Below, piece by piece: positions 25,490-39,960 of a DNA stretch of 64,000 bases; the first letter of the stretch is position 1, and each line of letters begins with the position of its first letter. The notes under the pieces were generated by a model. That model searched no databases. It worked only from the letters and a program-made list of their open reading frames with translations, and was not told the DNA's origin. Position numbers and translations under genes: made by a program. The stretch is taken from assembly GCA_940671915.1 (NCBI GenBank), contig CALNVZ010001006.1:16300-80299 (forward strand). The letters are read 5' to 3'. The DNA comes from Paracentrotus lividus. Its lineage: Eukaryota > Echinodermata > Echinoidea > Camarodonta > Echinidae.

Positions 25490-26536
25490 CCGTCACACTG
25501 AGCTCGTTTACTACGTCCTTGCAAAATTTGCCGAACGGGCTAGTCTGTGTGTAAACTGATGTGGACGTAAAGTAATACTTTTCGATCTGTGTACGAACTT
25601 CATGGACTAGCTCGGTCGGATTTCCAAAAAGTGTTTCAAAAAAATCGGGCGCCCCATCTCGTCCTAAATTTAAGTGCGGGTGGGCAACCGTATCCGAACG
25701 AGAGATGACGTACTACAACGAATTGCGTACTTAAATCGTCTAAAAATGTGCTAGGACTCGTCATACAAACGAGCATATGATATTAATTATTCAAGTTCTA
25801 AATTTAACGTAGTGACAACGTTCCTTTAAACGGGTAGAACTTACTCTGAACGAGAAGGACGTATAATGGCACATACGTTTCAATTTTATAAAACAGAACG
25901 GCATGTGCAAATTCCGTCACACTGAGGCTAGTTCTCACTGCGTTCTAGATTTTAGCTGTGACTTTGTGAAACGGACTCAATCTGTTTACACACGGAGCAC
26001 TGAACGTAGTCGTGCAAACCTTTAGAATCTAGTAACAGACCGTGTTCAACTGTTTTACGAACTGGCAAACGGGCCCGAAGCGGAGAGACGGAAAGGCATT
26101 CCGATTTTTTTAACATCGTAAAAAAAATGACCGTACTGGCTTCAAGCTTCTAAAATTTAAACGCAGAAAGTAGGACAGGTTCCTTAAACGGGATGACTAC
26201 TCCGAACGAGAAAAGGACGTACTACGAACATGTATCTAACTTTTATCATGCTGCGCATAGGCACTTTTATATGACGGTTTGGGAACGTGCTTACGAACGG
26301 TTCCGGTATAGAGGTGAACGAGCGTTTACTCGTCTGAACTGGATAACACGATGGGAACGCGATAAAGACGGAATTGACGTAACGAGAACTATTTATGAAC
26401 TGCCTATGTATCGTATTCAAGAAATATTTCTCAAAGTTATAAGTCCAACCCGACCAAAAGCACCGTCAGCATTTTTAAAAGAAACGGGCAAGACGGGCCG
26501 CAAGAACGTTTATAGAACGACCTAGCAGAGTGACGG
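25490..26536. mobile_element. MITE family J, assembly copy A
   Basis: Ends CCGTCACACTGAGCTC and the complement of CCGTCACTCTG. Internally rich in short repeated words such as GAACGAGAAGGACGTACT. The 110-residue frame inside is a repeat by-product. Cleaner copy at 45,312-46,325. Confidence 0.75.
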
Positions 26537-27304
26537 CCCCCTTTATGTACGTGATATCACATTTAACCTTGTTTACCTTTCTACTTTGCATTATGAAGAC
26601 CTCTCCGTTCAAGGCACTACATCCATTTCTTTTATTATTCAAGTAGGTACTTGATGGATGTAGTAGCTATCTTTTGGAAACGCAGCTTCCTCATAGTAGG
26701 GTGGCGCACAGACAAGCAAAAAAGTCACTAGAACGGTTTCCACTTCACTGTATGGATGTAGTCACCCATGCCATTTACAATACAAACAATAACCATGCAC
26801 TAAGTGTTCTGCCTACTCAATAATACACAGGCAGAGAAATAGCAAAATTTTCAATAAAAAACAGCTTTCGAAATTGCCTTTTGGCCAATGTGGTAAATAT
26901 GCAAGTCATTTTTATTCCAAATTTTTCAGTTTCTTTCCTTAGAAAATACCTCAGCAGGTGATCGAACTTCTCCTCTTGAAAAAATTGATATGAAGAAAAC
27001 TACAGCGTGTTGAAAGTGATGCTTCTTTGTGATGTGTGTTATGAAAAACTGGAATTCTCATGATTGGAAATACAGTGCAGATAAAGGAGAAGTAGGTATC
27101 TAATAAAAATTTAACTAATTTTTGAACAAAAATGTATTGGGGTGAAAAAAAGAACAATGGTTTACCACTGAGCCATTTAAGTTTCAAATTACTCTACCCT
27201 CTCCAACACTCAGCTCTGAGCCCACAACCAACATGAAAAAGTCTATTGTCTAGGGTGTTTTCATTGAAACATGCCTTATGGAGTATTTCCATCGGTGGTC
27301 ATAT

Positions 27305-28055
27305 TAGGTAAGTTTTCGCAGGACTACGGGGAGCTTATCTAGACGTTAGCAAAAAAGAGGGCACTATTTTTCAAATGCCTGCCAAACCCTCGTTTCTATC
27401 TTCTCAAATAACTTTGAATAAAAGTTTCCAATGGTAAGCCGCACATGTTCCCTTTTGGTTGTGAGACAATTGTAAACGTCTATTGTTGCATAAGAATTAT
27501 AGTTAATCCAAAGGCCACTTTACTCGGGGATACCTAGGTTTTTTTTTTCAATACTAAGGTTTTATTGTGACCAAATGCATTATGGTATAACAGCTGACCT
27601 AAACATTGCCTGATAATGAAAGAAATAACCTAACCGCCGCAGCGCTTTATGATTAGTCAAATCAAAGTATGCTTCTTTAATGTTTTAGCAAAGGGGGATG
27701 CCTGTATACATCCTATCAAAAGCGCTCGCTATTATAACTGACTTACGTTCTCAGCTGAGAACCTAGATTACGTTGCTACGTTTCGGGAGAACGTACATTT
27801 CCCCAAAATAGCGTTGTAGATTTTGACAACGGGAGCTATTCTTTGTAGCTAAGGAAACCCTCGTTTGTGCACACGAAAACTTGTAATTTAAACGCTTGCC
27901 AGCCGTTTCCTAAGCAAATACCGTTTTACAACACTCCTTTTTCCTGTACTAACAGTATGCAGGAGTTTGGGGTTTGAGCTATTTTGAAAATAAAGTCATT
28001 CATAAAAGCTAACGTTCTAGTTAGCCTCGCCGTAAAGTCCGAGGCGAAACACCTA
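27305..28055 (-). mobile_element. Family A transposon, assembly copy A
   Basis: Inverse orientation relative to 1,956-2,705; cleaner copy at 47,081-47,817. Confidence 0.75.
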
Positions 28056-30225
28056 TTGATCACATCGGTTAACATAACATTCAAACCAATCAGTTGTCGC
28101 TGCATAAACTTTTGTAGAATCCTAACTCATTATCATACCTTAATTGTGTTACTATAATCTCATTTCATGTTGATACACACATGAAATTTTGGTATGATTT
28201 TGGTTTATAAATAATCAAAGACAAAAAGGACCATAAACTTGAGCATTTATTGCATTTTTCTGCTTTGTCTGAAACTTGTAAAAGTGTTTAAGCAGCTCAT
28301 TGGTATCTGAAGACACTTTTTGGGTCATATGCTTTGAAATGGAACATCCAATTGTGATAATTCAAGTACCAATTGTTTCTTTTAACGATGCTCTATTTCC
28401 AATAAGCCTAACAAAAAGAACTTAAAAATAACTTAAAAATTTTAGTGGACATCAGGTTGTCCGTCCTTCGTAGCCAAAAGTCTTGAATATAGAAAAAGAA
28501 AATACATCTCTGAAATTTGTAATCGCACACCCTCGAAAGTCGTATAGAATGGAAAACGGTTGTTTTGACAAGCCGTCAGCAATCATCACTTTTAAACCGA
28601 ATATATTAAAATATATATTATAGTTTTTATATAAACATTAATTTTAGAGTAGGGTTGTGTGACTGTGTGATTCTTGGAAAAAAAGTCAAAAGCTTATTAG
28701 AAACTATAATTTTCAACCCCTCCAAAAAATCATTTATTTCTTTTTGCTATTTGATACTTTTGATTAATGCAGTAGCCTTTCAACCCGTGTACTGAACAAC
28801 TTTCTAAAAATGAACTGAGGTACGATCAAGACATTGAAAACTTACTTCCACGAATTAAAAGTTCAAGTTTTGTTTTCAATACAATATATGCATTAATTGA
28901 ACTTTAAGCACCTTCACGAAGACGCCTTTGCTTGAGAGCAAACGAGTACGTAAGGTCAAGAAGTTAATACAAATAATGAATATTCCTGGTTGAAATATTT
29001 AGTCATTTGCCAGGGAACTTAGAAGCACTAGAATTGTTATTTCAAAGGCTGATCATTATCATGATTATTATTGGTGAGTGGCGGTAACTTTTGCAGAGTA
29101 AAGCTGTCCAACAGTTATTTTAAGCCTGTGTAGCTGTTATTTCAGTAGACTTTTTCTTGTTTTTATTATCATAGGTAAGTGAACGGTTTCGGGACATGAT
29201 AATTAATTATGTAAGTGATTATATATGTATGTTTCAGTGGCATTTCTTAATGTTTTTCGTCGGTATGAACCTACGGTACATACCTGCAAACAAATAAAAA
29301 AACTGTTTAATATTAACATTAGAATGAAAGTAATATAGAATTCTTTACACAATCAAAATTGGAGTATGTGAGCTCTTTGTGTACTATGCAGCAACGCTTC
29401 GTCAGAACAATCAATGGCGTCTGACCGTTTTTAGGATTAACAGGTTTGAAGGGCATATAAAAATATGTAATTTTTTTTCTTCAAGTTTTTTCCATTTTTC
29501 CATTATTTTTTTCTTGGTAAATAGCAGTAAATTTGTAATTTTCCTAAGGAAGTGGCTTGAATTTTCAGTTATCCGACTCATTCAACTGTTAATAAACAAG
29601 AATCCCATTTGCTTAAAATCTGTCCCTGCTTATGTATTACGAAGTATTTCAGAATTCCAGTTTTCCGTACCAGAATTTTTTTTTGTCAAACACAACAAGT
29701 TGTTACTTACTTCTTTTTTTTTTTTTTTTTTTTTTACTGTTAATAAACGAGTTTCGTATAATCAGCGAAGCTTTCCTGTTCATAGACTGGAAGTTCTCAT
29801 AATATATAGTTTCTGAATGTCATCACGGAGCCTTTTTCTGTCATAGAGGAATTTAGCAACAGGGAAACATGTCACTGTAAAAAAATTTGCTGTTTTTTAC
29901 GGGAAATTTTTCCTGGCAGTTTGATTCCGGAGCGCTTAGGCTTTTACCGACAGCTTCCAGTAGTTATTTTACAAGTAATGTAAATTTACAGGTTTCGGTT
30001 TATTACCACCTTGTAATTTAAACCGTGTAAATTTGCAAGTCTTTTTTCCCTGTATTTATCAGTAATAATGTTATTTTTCTTTTTTTTTTTTTTTTAAATA
30101 GAAGAAAATACCCAACATCATATGTGAATTGATGAGTCCATTCATGCATAATCCTATCCTAATCTTCAATCCTACACCTAATTTTGACAACTTCGATAAA
30201 AATGGTTGTTAGCCGGTTCTAGGAC
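28056..30225. other. Noncoding, assembly copy A
   Basis: AT-rich sequence with T-runs near 29,712-29,735 and 30,078-30,094. No gene recognised. Equivalent to 47,818-49,966. Confidence 0.4.
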
Positions 30226-31285
30226 ATCTCCCACGGAGGAAAACTTCCACGGGGACAACTCACGGACAACTCCCCCTGATGGACATCTCTACTGAGGACA
30301 GGTCCGCCCCCGAAAGGACGAGACCCAGGAGGACAGTTCCCCAAGGGGGACAACTCCCCCGGAGGGCAACTCCCCTGGAGGACAACTCGCGTGGAAACAA
30401 CTCCCTCGAGGAACTCCGCCGGAGGACAACTCCACAGGAGGACAACTCCCGGAGGACATCGTCCTCACTTTAAATGCCCTATATTATCATTTTATGCAAC
30501 CCCTTTGGTTTGTCTTTTCTTTTAAAATTATTCCAGTTCTTTTCTCCCGGCGCAAAGCACATTTTGGAATGACAAGTGGGGATGGGGATACGACCTTACG
30601 GGATGTCCGTTATTTACACGGTACTTGTTTTTGTTAATTGCTAACTATTTATGTTAAATACTAATGTTTTCATAGGATATCAGCAGGAGTGAATGATACC
30701 GTAGATCTCTTCTTTGGACGCTAAATGTGTAGAAACAGCAAGCCCTGCACAAACCCTTTAAGAGTGAATGCATTGCCTTCAAGTATAATAGATATTATAT
30801 TTGATATCCATTAGTGGTAAGTGGGTTTTAAAGGGGTCAAATATTGGATCTCGTGAGGTGGTTTGACCCTGTTGACGCCTTTCCCATGAAAATTAGATTT
30901 GTTAATCATAATTTCTTGCCTCAGAATTGAGCATTTAATTTAATTTAAAAAAAAAGAAACAAAAATGAACTGGACCCAATCACGGCTACTAATTGAGCAA
31001 ATTAATTTCCTTCTATATAGTGACACATCTTCCTTTTCCTGAAGAATATGAGTATAGAAGGCCCTTAACACTACTCTTTGTAAGCCTTGCGGAAGAGAAC
31101 GTTGCGAAGAACATCTCCGAGATGTCTCGCGCGACGGAATTTTTTTTTTTTTTTTTTTAGACGTCTTCCGCGACGGAAAATGTATCGGAGTTGTCCTCCG
31201 GGGGAGTTGCCCCTCCGGGGGAGTTGCCCTCCGGGTGGTTGCATCCGGAGCAAGATATCCTCCGGGGATTTGCCCTACGGGGGAG
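30226..31285. repeat. Mirrored GGACAACTCC arrays, assembly copy A
   Basis: Plus-orientation GGAGGACAACTCC units at 30,226-30,465 and inverse units (GGGGGAGTTGTCCTCC style) at about 31,105-31,285. See the cleaner pair at 49,971-51,042. Confidence 0.75.
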
Positions 31286-31896
31286 CTGTCCTGATTACGT
31301 TGTTAAGCTTATATACCATCATATGTAAGGTAACTTTCCACGTTGGTACCTGTACGATCACGGTTTAAGAGGGCACTTCCAGTCATATTAATTAGAATAT
31401 TCATGATCGCACATAATGTTTTTTTTTTTTTACAGGAACTCTCGTAATGATTTCCGAACTATACAAGAACTCGTTGATGTAACGAAGAAACTTGTTTTTT
31501 ATTAATAAAAATATTTGTTTTTAAAAGAACTTTTGCTGTTTTTGACAGGAAAATCTGGTTACGGAACTGAAACTACGGGAATAATTCGTAAACGAGCAGG
31601 AAAGATTGTATGTATATGGCCATTTTCCCTGTTTATTTGACAGTTGCATGAGCTGGTACTGTCAATCAGCGCCGACATCCTAGAAAATTATAACTTTCTG
31701 TCATTTTCGCCAAAAATATCGTAAACATTGGAAAAACAACAAAAAGCTGTATTTTTATTTTTTATTTTATTTTTTTTTTACATGCATGTAAATATACTTA
31801 ATATAGACCAAAAAAGCCAATCAATGCTTTTATTAATTATCTGTAATTTCTCTTTGTTCATTTAGGAAATTGTACAGCATGGACCGTATGCAAAGC

Positions 31897-32771
31897 ATGG
31901 CCGTCAAATTACAAACATATCTTTTCTGATTCGAATGATATTCCTTCTGGCTCTGTGGTCTATCACCATATTACACTTGCTTCTTAGATAATTATCAGAA
32001 TAATTGAAACGGTGACAACCTGTCCTTAAAGTTTCATATGATCAGTTTAATCCTAATTGTTCCTATGAACTTTCCTATCTAAGACACTGTATTTGACAGG
32101 ACGGCACTCAAGCTCTACTCGTTTTATTTTCCCGCTTAGTCAACATGGACGTACACGAGTAGACATCGAAAACATTTTTAGTATATTAATCCGTTCACGC
32201 TTAGGAATCCGATCACTGCACAGGTCTGAAAAAGGTTTCTTCTTTAATTGCACATTTAAATGTTCCCGAACTCACGACCTGATATTCAAACGTAATTAGT
32301 AAAAGTCGTATATCCACCTCAATTGAGCTGTTCTTTGGTGAGCAGATCAACGTGTCAAACATCAAATCCGACGAACCCTTTTCAATGTTGAAGTGCTTTT
32401 CTGTTGCGGGTATCCAGAAGGAGCAATTTGTGCTCACACAGAAAGGAGGGGATCCTGGAGAGACTCAATAGCTCATTTAGCTCTGGGAAGAAGAATATAA
32501 CAGACAATATTTTGGCTTCGCCAGGAGCCTAGACACTAGGTGTTGTGCCATCAATGAAGCTTTATATGAAAGCGGTTGGAATCAATGTATATGATTTTAT
32601 CCATCCTGTTTTAATTGCTCACATCACCACCCTCGGAATTTTCAACTGGAATTGCAACTTCAGCGACGTTTAAAGATAAACTATTAAGTCTTCGATGCGT
32701 CGTCTCTGCGAGCTAGGGCGTAGAACCTTTTAACATTTTTGTTTTGTGGCCTTTATAAAGTATTGGAGTAG
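31897..32771 (+). pseudogene. Copy A of the 285-aa Ig receptor, frame broken
   Basis: Base by base this follows the intact gene at 51,633-52,490, from the ATGGCCGTCAAATTACA start to the TATTGGAGTAG stop. Scattered one- and two-base insertions and deletions make it about 17 bases longer and break the frame repeatedly. Substitutions are few compared with indels, and the indels favour homopolymers. It lies within 1.1 kb of a contig end. I therefore read it as uncorrected long-read error in a redundant copy rather than a real pseudogene. A true decayed paralogue cannot be excluded from the sequence alone. Confidence 0.75.
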
Positions 32772-32865
32772 AAATCTGCTATTATTTCAAAGCGCTTTAC
32801 CCAGCCTTACTTTGTAATCCTTTATTTTACTATGATTTAATAGGTTTTCCTATATTATTGGTAAT

Positions 32866-32944
32866 ATGGCGGTTTTCAAAAAATTCAGGTTACTTTATTA
32901 TATATACTCCAAATACTAGTATTTATATTGCAACCAGTACAAAC
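32866..32944 (+). pseudogene. Copy A of the 370-aa Ig receptor, cut by the gap
   Basis: The first ~26 codons (start ATGGCGGTTTTCAAAA, then the CCAAATACTAGTATTTATAT stretch) of the gene at 52,577-53,689, ending at the N run. Confidence 0.85.
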
Positions 32945-32969
32945 NNNNNNNNNNNNNNNNNNNNNNNNN
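32945..32969. other. Assembly gap (25 N)
   Basis: Run of 25 N, a fixed-size scaffold gap. Left of it the sequence is inside the 370-aa receptor gene. Right of it the sequence restarts inside the 5' LTR, about 19.7 kb back on the repeated locus. Confidence 0.98.
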
Positions 32970-35900
32970 TCATCAAGCATTTATTGTTCATGCTCATTGC
33001 TCGTATCACCTGTGGCTCACCATGTAATTGTTTGTGATCATCATTGTTTATGAAACATGTGCTGTTCATTGTGATTTGGAGATCTGTATTAAAAGGACAA
33101 GTTCAAGGTATGAATCGATTACAAACTGGTATCTAATTTGCTGTATATTATCGTAGATTAAGTTAGTGCTTAGCCCGAATTGTTTGACTTGCTCCCTGAT
33201 GAATGCTTGTTGGGCAATAGACCGACATCGAAAGCCGTGAGTGGAAAGTCATGTGAGGGATAGTGCAGCAGCGTAGTGAGCGTGCATGTTTGTTTGGTGT
33301 TCGTTGTTTTCGATGCGTGCCAAATATAAGCCTATTACTTTGGCTGACTAGATTGATTGCTGTCTAATAATGATTTGTTGCTCCATAACTTCACAATGAC
33401 GCCTGGAGTGCATGGAGTTAAACTTCATAAGTACAGATCGGACCCCTAAAACGCTATAAATGTGTGATTAGCGGTGTGGGATTTTGCATGCACGAAACAA
33501 CCTGAATACTGCAAACAACGCACTTGCTCAGAAGTCGCTGCTCCGAGTCACTGCTCACGGTCACTGCTCACGAGTCGCTCACGAGTTCAACTCAAAATAG
33601 ATGCAAATAATGTATGACTCTGATTGACGTTGAGATGATGGCAATGCTCATAAGATTTCAAACTGATTAATAGATGGCGCATTAATATGCTCTGAACTGA
33701 TGTGGATACATATGTGCTGCTCACGAGTTGCTCACGAGTTGCTCACGAGTTCGCTCACGAGTCGCTGCTCACGAAGTCGTGCTCACGAGTCGCTTGCTCA
33801 CGAGTCACGGCCTACGAGCTTGCTCACTAGTTGCCTACCACGAGTCGCTGCTCACGAGTCGCTCACGAGTCGCTGCTCCACGAGTCGCTCGCTCACGAGT
33901 CGCTGCTTCACGAGTCACTGCTCACGAGTTTTCCTCACGAGTCGCTGCTCACGAGTCGCTCACTAGTCGCTTACGAGTTCCAACTCAAAATAGATGCCAA
34001 TTAATGTAGCTCTGATTGACGTTGAATAGATGCAATGCTCATGAGATTCAAACTGATAATAGATGCGCATTAATTCATGCTCTGAACTGATGTTGGATGT
34101 GAGATTTTATTGTGCTGCACTGGTCTTCGGGTCTATTGTTACACGGCGTTATCTGTGCAGCAGTCAAGCACGGCTGGCAAGCACACAGCGTAAAGAAACA
34201 TGACCATTTGGTTTACTCAGTACTAAAAGAAAGGTTACGTGCTCCGGAGCGTACACCATTAGCTGGCCGATCGTCACACTGATTGTACGTGTATGAATGG
34301 ATAAACCTGTTCTCAGTTATACTGAAGGAATGGACATGTGCTCCAGGACCTAGCTCACTCATGAGTAGCCTATTGCTCATGAGCAAGTTCGCGAGTAATT
34401 CATAGTTGAGCAAGATTCGAAGTTCAAGAGAGAGCCTGAGCAGAGGAACGTTAGGACTGCAGTAAGAGATGGAGAGCAAGCTGAGTAGACTGCGCAGAAG
34501 AACTTAATCGTTCAAGGATGGAGAATGAGTTACTCACGTGGGAAACGAAGCAAGCTGAAGCCAAGTTGGAAAGACTACAGGGTACAGGAGCTGACATGAA
34601 TCAGAAAGGGCTTGGAGAAAGTGAAACTCCAAGACGGTCTGGAAGAAGCGTGTGTGGAGTCACACTATTCAGACTGAAGATTCAGAGGTCCGGTTCAAGG
34701 TGCCAAGAGTCAGAAATGAACTTCTAAGGAGACTTTGGGATACATGACTCACGAGCTCATGCTAATGAGTAAACATTACCTGCATTCTACTCACGAGAGC
34801 CCACTCGTTCCCTACCAGATGTCTACACCATTCAATCCAAAGTACAGTGAGTCCACTGCCTCATGTAGAGAGATGCCAACAGAGTTGCTCACCAACACAA
34901 GAGCATGTCGGAGAATGGATGCTTTTGAATCTCGCAATGCGATGAAACATAGCCGGGGACATATGGATATGAAAGTGTTGGAAGGTAGAGAGTAACACCG
35001 GCTTCGGAGTCTCAAAAGAACTTCCATGCCATCATGAGCGACCATTGATGACACCGGATCGATACAATGCAAGATTGCTTGGAGAGAATATCAGCAACAT
35101 TTTGAAGCATGTAGAGAAGTAAATGGCTTGGGATGAGGCACAATCAGCCATTTCCTAATAGCTGTCTACAGGGAAATGCTCTCAGATGTGTCAGTGATTT
35201 GACTCCTGATAGAAAGCAATACTATCCAGAGTTGCTTAGATTGCTCAGTCGACGTTTTGACACAGGACAAACAGAGAGATTTCTTGGCTCTGAGTTGCAT
35301 CACAGGAGACAAGGACCAAGAGAAACGTTGTCAGAATTGGGACGTGAATTCATGAGCTTGCAATCAAGCTTATCTAGATATTCCAGCACCCTCAAGAGAT
35401 AGATTGGAGAGGAATCATTTCATTGATTCAGGTGGAGAGCCAATCTATAAGGGAAGGAGTTTACAGAGCTCGACCATCATCCCTGGATGAAACGATACAA
35501 GCTGCTATTGAAACGGAGAATTTTGAGAAGATCGATGCAGAGGCAAAGTGAGCGCATGAGGCCTACACGATTCTCGAGGGCACTCAATCAAGCACTGATG
35601 ATCGCTTACAGCAGATGGAGAGCATCTTGGTTCCAGCGATATCGGCGAATGGAGGATATCTTGATCCAGCAAACGGAGCAGATGGAGCCTTGGCAAAGGT
35701 TATAATGAATGCAAGTTCATCTGCGGAGAAAAGGGAAACGAAAAGCAGCTAACCGGAGATCCACGCGGCCATGCTGAAGAGAACCCAGGATCCATAGAGT
35801 CAAATGACACTCTAGAGGAGGTTGAGTGTAGAAGTCACATTGCAGACTCGTTCATTGCGAGTGTCAAAGTCACTGAGAGCAGACAGATACCAGCTGGACA

Positions 35901-37723
35901 TGAAGCCATCAATATCTGGTGAAATTTTGCAAAGAGGAAGGAAAGTAAATACCTACCCTTATTAGCCAATAGAGGGAGGTGTGGGGAAGTGTAGCATCAT
36001 AAGGATTGTCCAAGGTCGGACTTTGGTTGATGCGGATACTAATGTCCGTCCCATTCTATGCTTTTGGGATCTGAAAGAAGGAGATCTGAGTTACCAAGAA
36101 GGACTGTGTTGGAGGGATTGTTCATGGCAGCTGGATGTGCGAAGATGCACTAAGTGAGAAACATTGGCGATAAACAGGAGGTCCACAAAAATATCGGCAA
36201 GGTGAAAGTGAAGGAGAAGTAACCACGGATACTAGTGTCCTGATTTGATCCTGCAGTGTCTCCTGCTAAGGAATGAAATGTAACATAGGGGTATCTTATC
36301 TCAACCTTCGCTAACCACTTACTGAGTTGAGACGAGGACAACTGCAGACGACACTCTCATATGACAGTACTACATTCTAAAGAGTCGACAGGAGAAAGCC
36401 CCAATATGATGTCGGACGGGAGTCAAAGATTCCAGTGGACCTGAGAACCATCCCTTCATGACGAGGAACCATCGAGCGAGATACTAACATGCCATTGAAC
36501 TACGGGATCGGACGAAGAGAGGGATGGATAATTAAATTTAACTCGAAAACTGCTTTGATTTATGTTTCCATGAGATGTATTTTTTGTTTTGAGTGAACTC
36601 TAGGAATGCTCTTTCTTTTGTTACCTTTCCATTCTCTTCGTCTGATGCCTCCTTCTCCCTTTTCTATCTGCGTTCTTCCTATACTTTCTTCCTATTTCTC
36701 TGAGTTTCACTTCGGTATTTATGATCATTTTTTTTGTTGTTGTTTTATAATGTACAGTACCTCTCTGATTTTTCACATACACTTAAAATTAAGAAACATT
36801 CATTTTATCTTTGAGGCCAAAAGATTAAGAAGCCTAATTTTTCATTGCAATTTAGTTCAATATATGCTTTTATACCAAAAAGTTTTCTTATAATTGTAGC
36901 CCAATGTTTCCTTATGTTTATATGGAACTTATGTTATGTTATTTTGTTTATATTTAAAGCGTATGATTATGTTTTGAATATGTTTATATCTTTGATATTC
37001 TCGCATTTTGTCTTTCTGTTTTATAGTTGTTTTAAAACAGGGATGTTTTTAATGTTAGTTGGGTCATGTGGACAAAATAGGCCTCGACGAGAGGGCGTTA
37101 TCAGCCTTAGCTAGGATATTTAGTAGGGCTGGCTGTTGGGTAGCAGTGGGTTATAAAAAGACTCGGTTAAGGTGTGGCATTTAGTTGTGTACCAGTTCAG
37201 CCAAGGGAGGTTCTCCTCCCTGGGTCATCTAGTTTATTGTGTGTGTACATACAGAGCAGTTTATTTTTGCTTCAGTATAAGCTGTTCTCACCATGTATTG
37301 TTTGTGATCATCATTGTTTATGAAACATGTGCTGTTCATTGTGATTTGGAGATCTGTATTAAAGACAAGTCAAGGGTATGATCGATTTACAAACTGTATC
37401 TTAATTTGCTGTATATTATTCGTAGATTAAGTGTATAATAGCCGAATTGTTGAATTGCTCCCTGATGATGCTTGTTGGGCATAGACCGACACGAAAAAGC
37501 TGTGAGGGAAAGTCAGTGAGGGATAGTGCAGCGAGCGATGTGAGCGTGTCATGTTGTTTGGTGTTCTGTTTGTTTTCGATGCGTGCCAAATAAGCCTATA
37601 CTTTGGTTGAAGAGATTGATTGCTGCTGCTAATAAATGATTGTTGCTCCATAACTTCACAATGACCGCTCGGGAGTTTGTGGAGGTTAACATCATAAGTA
37701 CAGATCGGACCCTAAACGCTACA
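32970..37723 (+). mobile_element. LTR fossil, second assembly copy
   Basis: Same element as 12,996-17,925, starting part-way into the 5' LTR because of the contig end. The 3' LTR is at 37,067-37,723 and is followed by ATATGCAATG. Broken, with several breaks; some are probably assembly errors. Confidence 0.8.
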
Positions 37724-38625
37724 ATATGCAATGTATCTAGAGGTTCTAGTTTACAATAACTAACTTAGTTTCAGTGTAATGAACATCAGGTTACTTGGAG
37801 TAACAGGTGTATTTTGGTGGATGTATTTAGTAAAATTTATCATGGAGGCCTGCGTGGTTAGTACATTGGAGCTACTAAGGTTATAAGCCTACGTATCTAA
37901 GGCATATAATTAATTGTCATTAGTTTTACATGCCAAAGTTTGACACATGTTTGTAGACTATATGCTAACTCTACCTGGCCATATTTATATCCATAATCGA
38001 TCTATGAAAGTCTAAATGACAAATGCTTTACTTTTTTTTATTCATATAAAAATAATTAAAAGAAACACAAACAAACAAACAAAACAAATGGGAAAACCTT
38101 TTCATTGCCATTGCATTGTCAACATTTCGAATTTAATAGCTTTCAGAATTATTAGCCTTTGTTTAGATCTCTATTTACTAAATACATCCGCAAATACCAA
38201 CTGTTCCTCCCAAGTTTGTTGTTCAACACTGACTATATTCAATATAGTTACTTTTTATAACAACTTGACCCTCTAGATACATTGCATAGTATACGCATAA
38301 CACGCATAACTTAGTAGCTTCATGGTATACGGAAAGCGCTGTTTAAATTTTAAAATTACCTGTTTTCTGGAGCTTCGAACATCAACGTTTTTCGTGTTCA
38401 TCTCCCAGAAATGATGGAAATTATTTTTAAAAAATCTATCACAGTATTTATAAATAACGGTCGGTAAAGCTGTAAAAATTCGAAAAGGAAAAAAAAAAAA
38501 AAAAGAGAAAATAAAATATTATTCATAATGATCAAAATTTTTACAAACTTTTTCTTGTTGGAAATAACTTTGGGTCAGTTTTGTGAGAAATAAGTAACCT
38601 CAACTGAACGAGCTTGGTTCATATC
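37724..38625. mobile_element. Foldback element, right part, second assembly copy
   Basis: Equivalent to 17,926-18,825; internally self-complementary. Confidence 0.75.
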
Positions 38626-38681
38626 TTCTTGACCATCAAGTAATGTGTAATCGAACCAATGTAAATTGATACTAGACACCA

Positions 38682-38816
38682 GGGGGGCATTTCATCAAAG
38701 GACTTGTCGGACATTTTATCTGACAAATTTGCTCTTAGCCAATCAGATGCAAGCATTTCAATAGCTTATAAGTTTGTCGGATAAAACGTCCGACAAGTCC
38801 TTTCATGAAACGACCC
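38682..38816. mobile_element. Small foldback MITE, family G, second assembly copy
   Basis: Same 135-base hairpin as 18,881-19,015. Confidence 0.85.
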
Positions 38817-38949
38817 TCTGAAGTTTAGGACCAATTTGGCCTCCATAATTTAAAGACCAATCTGTTGCCCAGCAACGAGTGTTGCCTAGTAAGTTTAGAT
38901 GTGAAAGAAAAATGAATTTGTATCTATATATCTATAGGCTTATATAATT

Positions 38950-39960
38950 CTGCTTCCCTCTCTAAGTTCAAGATAAACTTGGCGCCCCTAAGTTTAAGCT
39001 CAATTTGGCGCCATACATGCATATTTTATGTCATTTTTTATGTCCCTTTGTTTAAAATCAATGTGGTGCCCTTTAGTTTCAGGTCAATGTGAAATGCAAA
39101 AAATGTAATGTGTAATTAAAAAAATGTATAAATGTATTGATGGTATCCAATAATATGAATTTTCGTTAGTGGAAAAACAAAAGCGAGCGCGAAGCGCGAG
39201 CGAAAATTTTGCAATGTAAATACAAACCAGGAGGCATAGAATTTTATAATTTTGCTCTATCTAGATAGAGATCATAGTTAAAAGAATTGCAATTTGTTGC
39301 CCCCGTAGTTTAATGCCAATTTCGCACACTTCCATAAGTCTAGGATATAGTTGGAGCCCCTAAGTTAACGATAAATTTGGCGCCCTTACATTTAAGCTCA
39401 ATCTGGCATCCCTAAGTTTAAATTCGATTTGGCGAACCCTAAATTCAAGGTCGATGTACGCCCCTAAGTTTAAGTTCGATCTCCTAAATTTAAGGTCGGT
39501 TTGGAGCCCCCTCCTACATAATTATAAGGTCGATTTGGCGTCCCACGTTTAAGCTCAAGAAGTCTCAGATCCCCTCAGATCATATTTTTTCAGACCATCA
39601 AAGTCGATTTGGTGCCCCTATGTTGAGCTAAAATTGGCGCCCCTACGTTTAAGGTCGATTCGGCCCCCCTCTAAGTTTAATGTCGATTTGGCGCCCCCTT
39701 AATTTAAGATCGATTTTACGCCCCTAAGTTTAAGCTCAACTTGGCGCCCCTGTACTTTAATGTTCGATTTTGGCGCCCCCTAATATTTTAAGGTCGACTT
39801 GACGCGCCCTAAGTTTAAGATCAATTTGGCGCCCCTATGTTTAAGCTCACTTTGGCGAAATTGGCGAACCTTTTTTTTTCTCTCTCTCTCCCCGCCCCCC
39901 CCCGCCTTTTCCTTCTCTCTCTCTCTCTCTCTCTCATTTTCTTCCCCTTCCCCCTTTTCT
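38950..39960 (+). repeat. ~30-base tandem repeat and CT tract, second copy
   Basis: GGCGCCCCTAAGTTTAAG-type units followed by a CT-rich tract from about 39,868. Equivalent to 19,150-20,160. Confidence 0.85.

Noticed and set aside
26193-26525. 110-residue plus-strand frame
   Set aside because: Lies inside MITE family J. The frame is not kept in the cleaner copy at 45,312-46,325, and no domain is seen.
31897-32771. Treating the first copy of the Ig gene as a real decayed paralogue
   Set aside because: Differences from the intact copy are mostly small indels near a contig end, and the whole surrounding 19.7 kb is duplicated in the same way.
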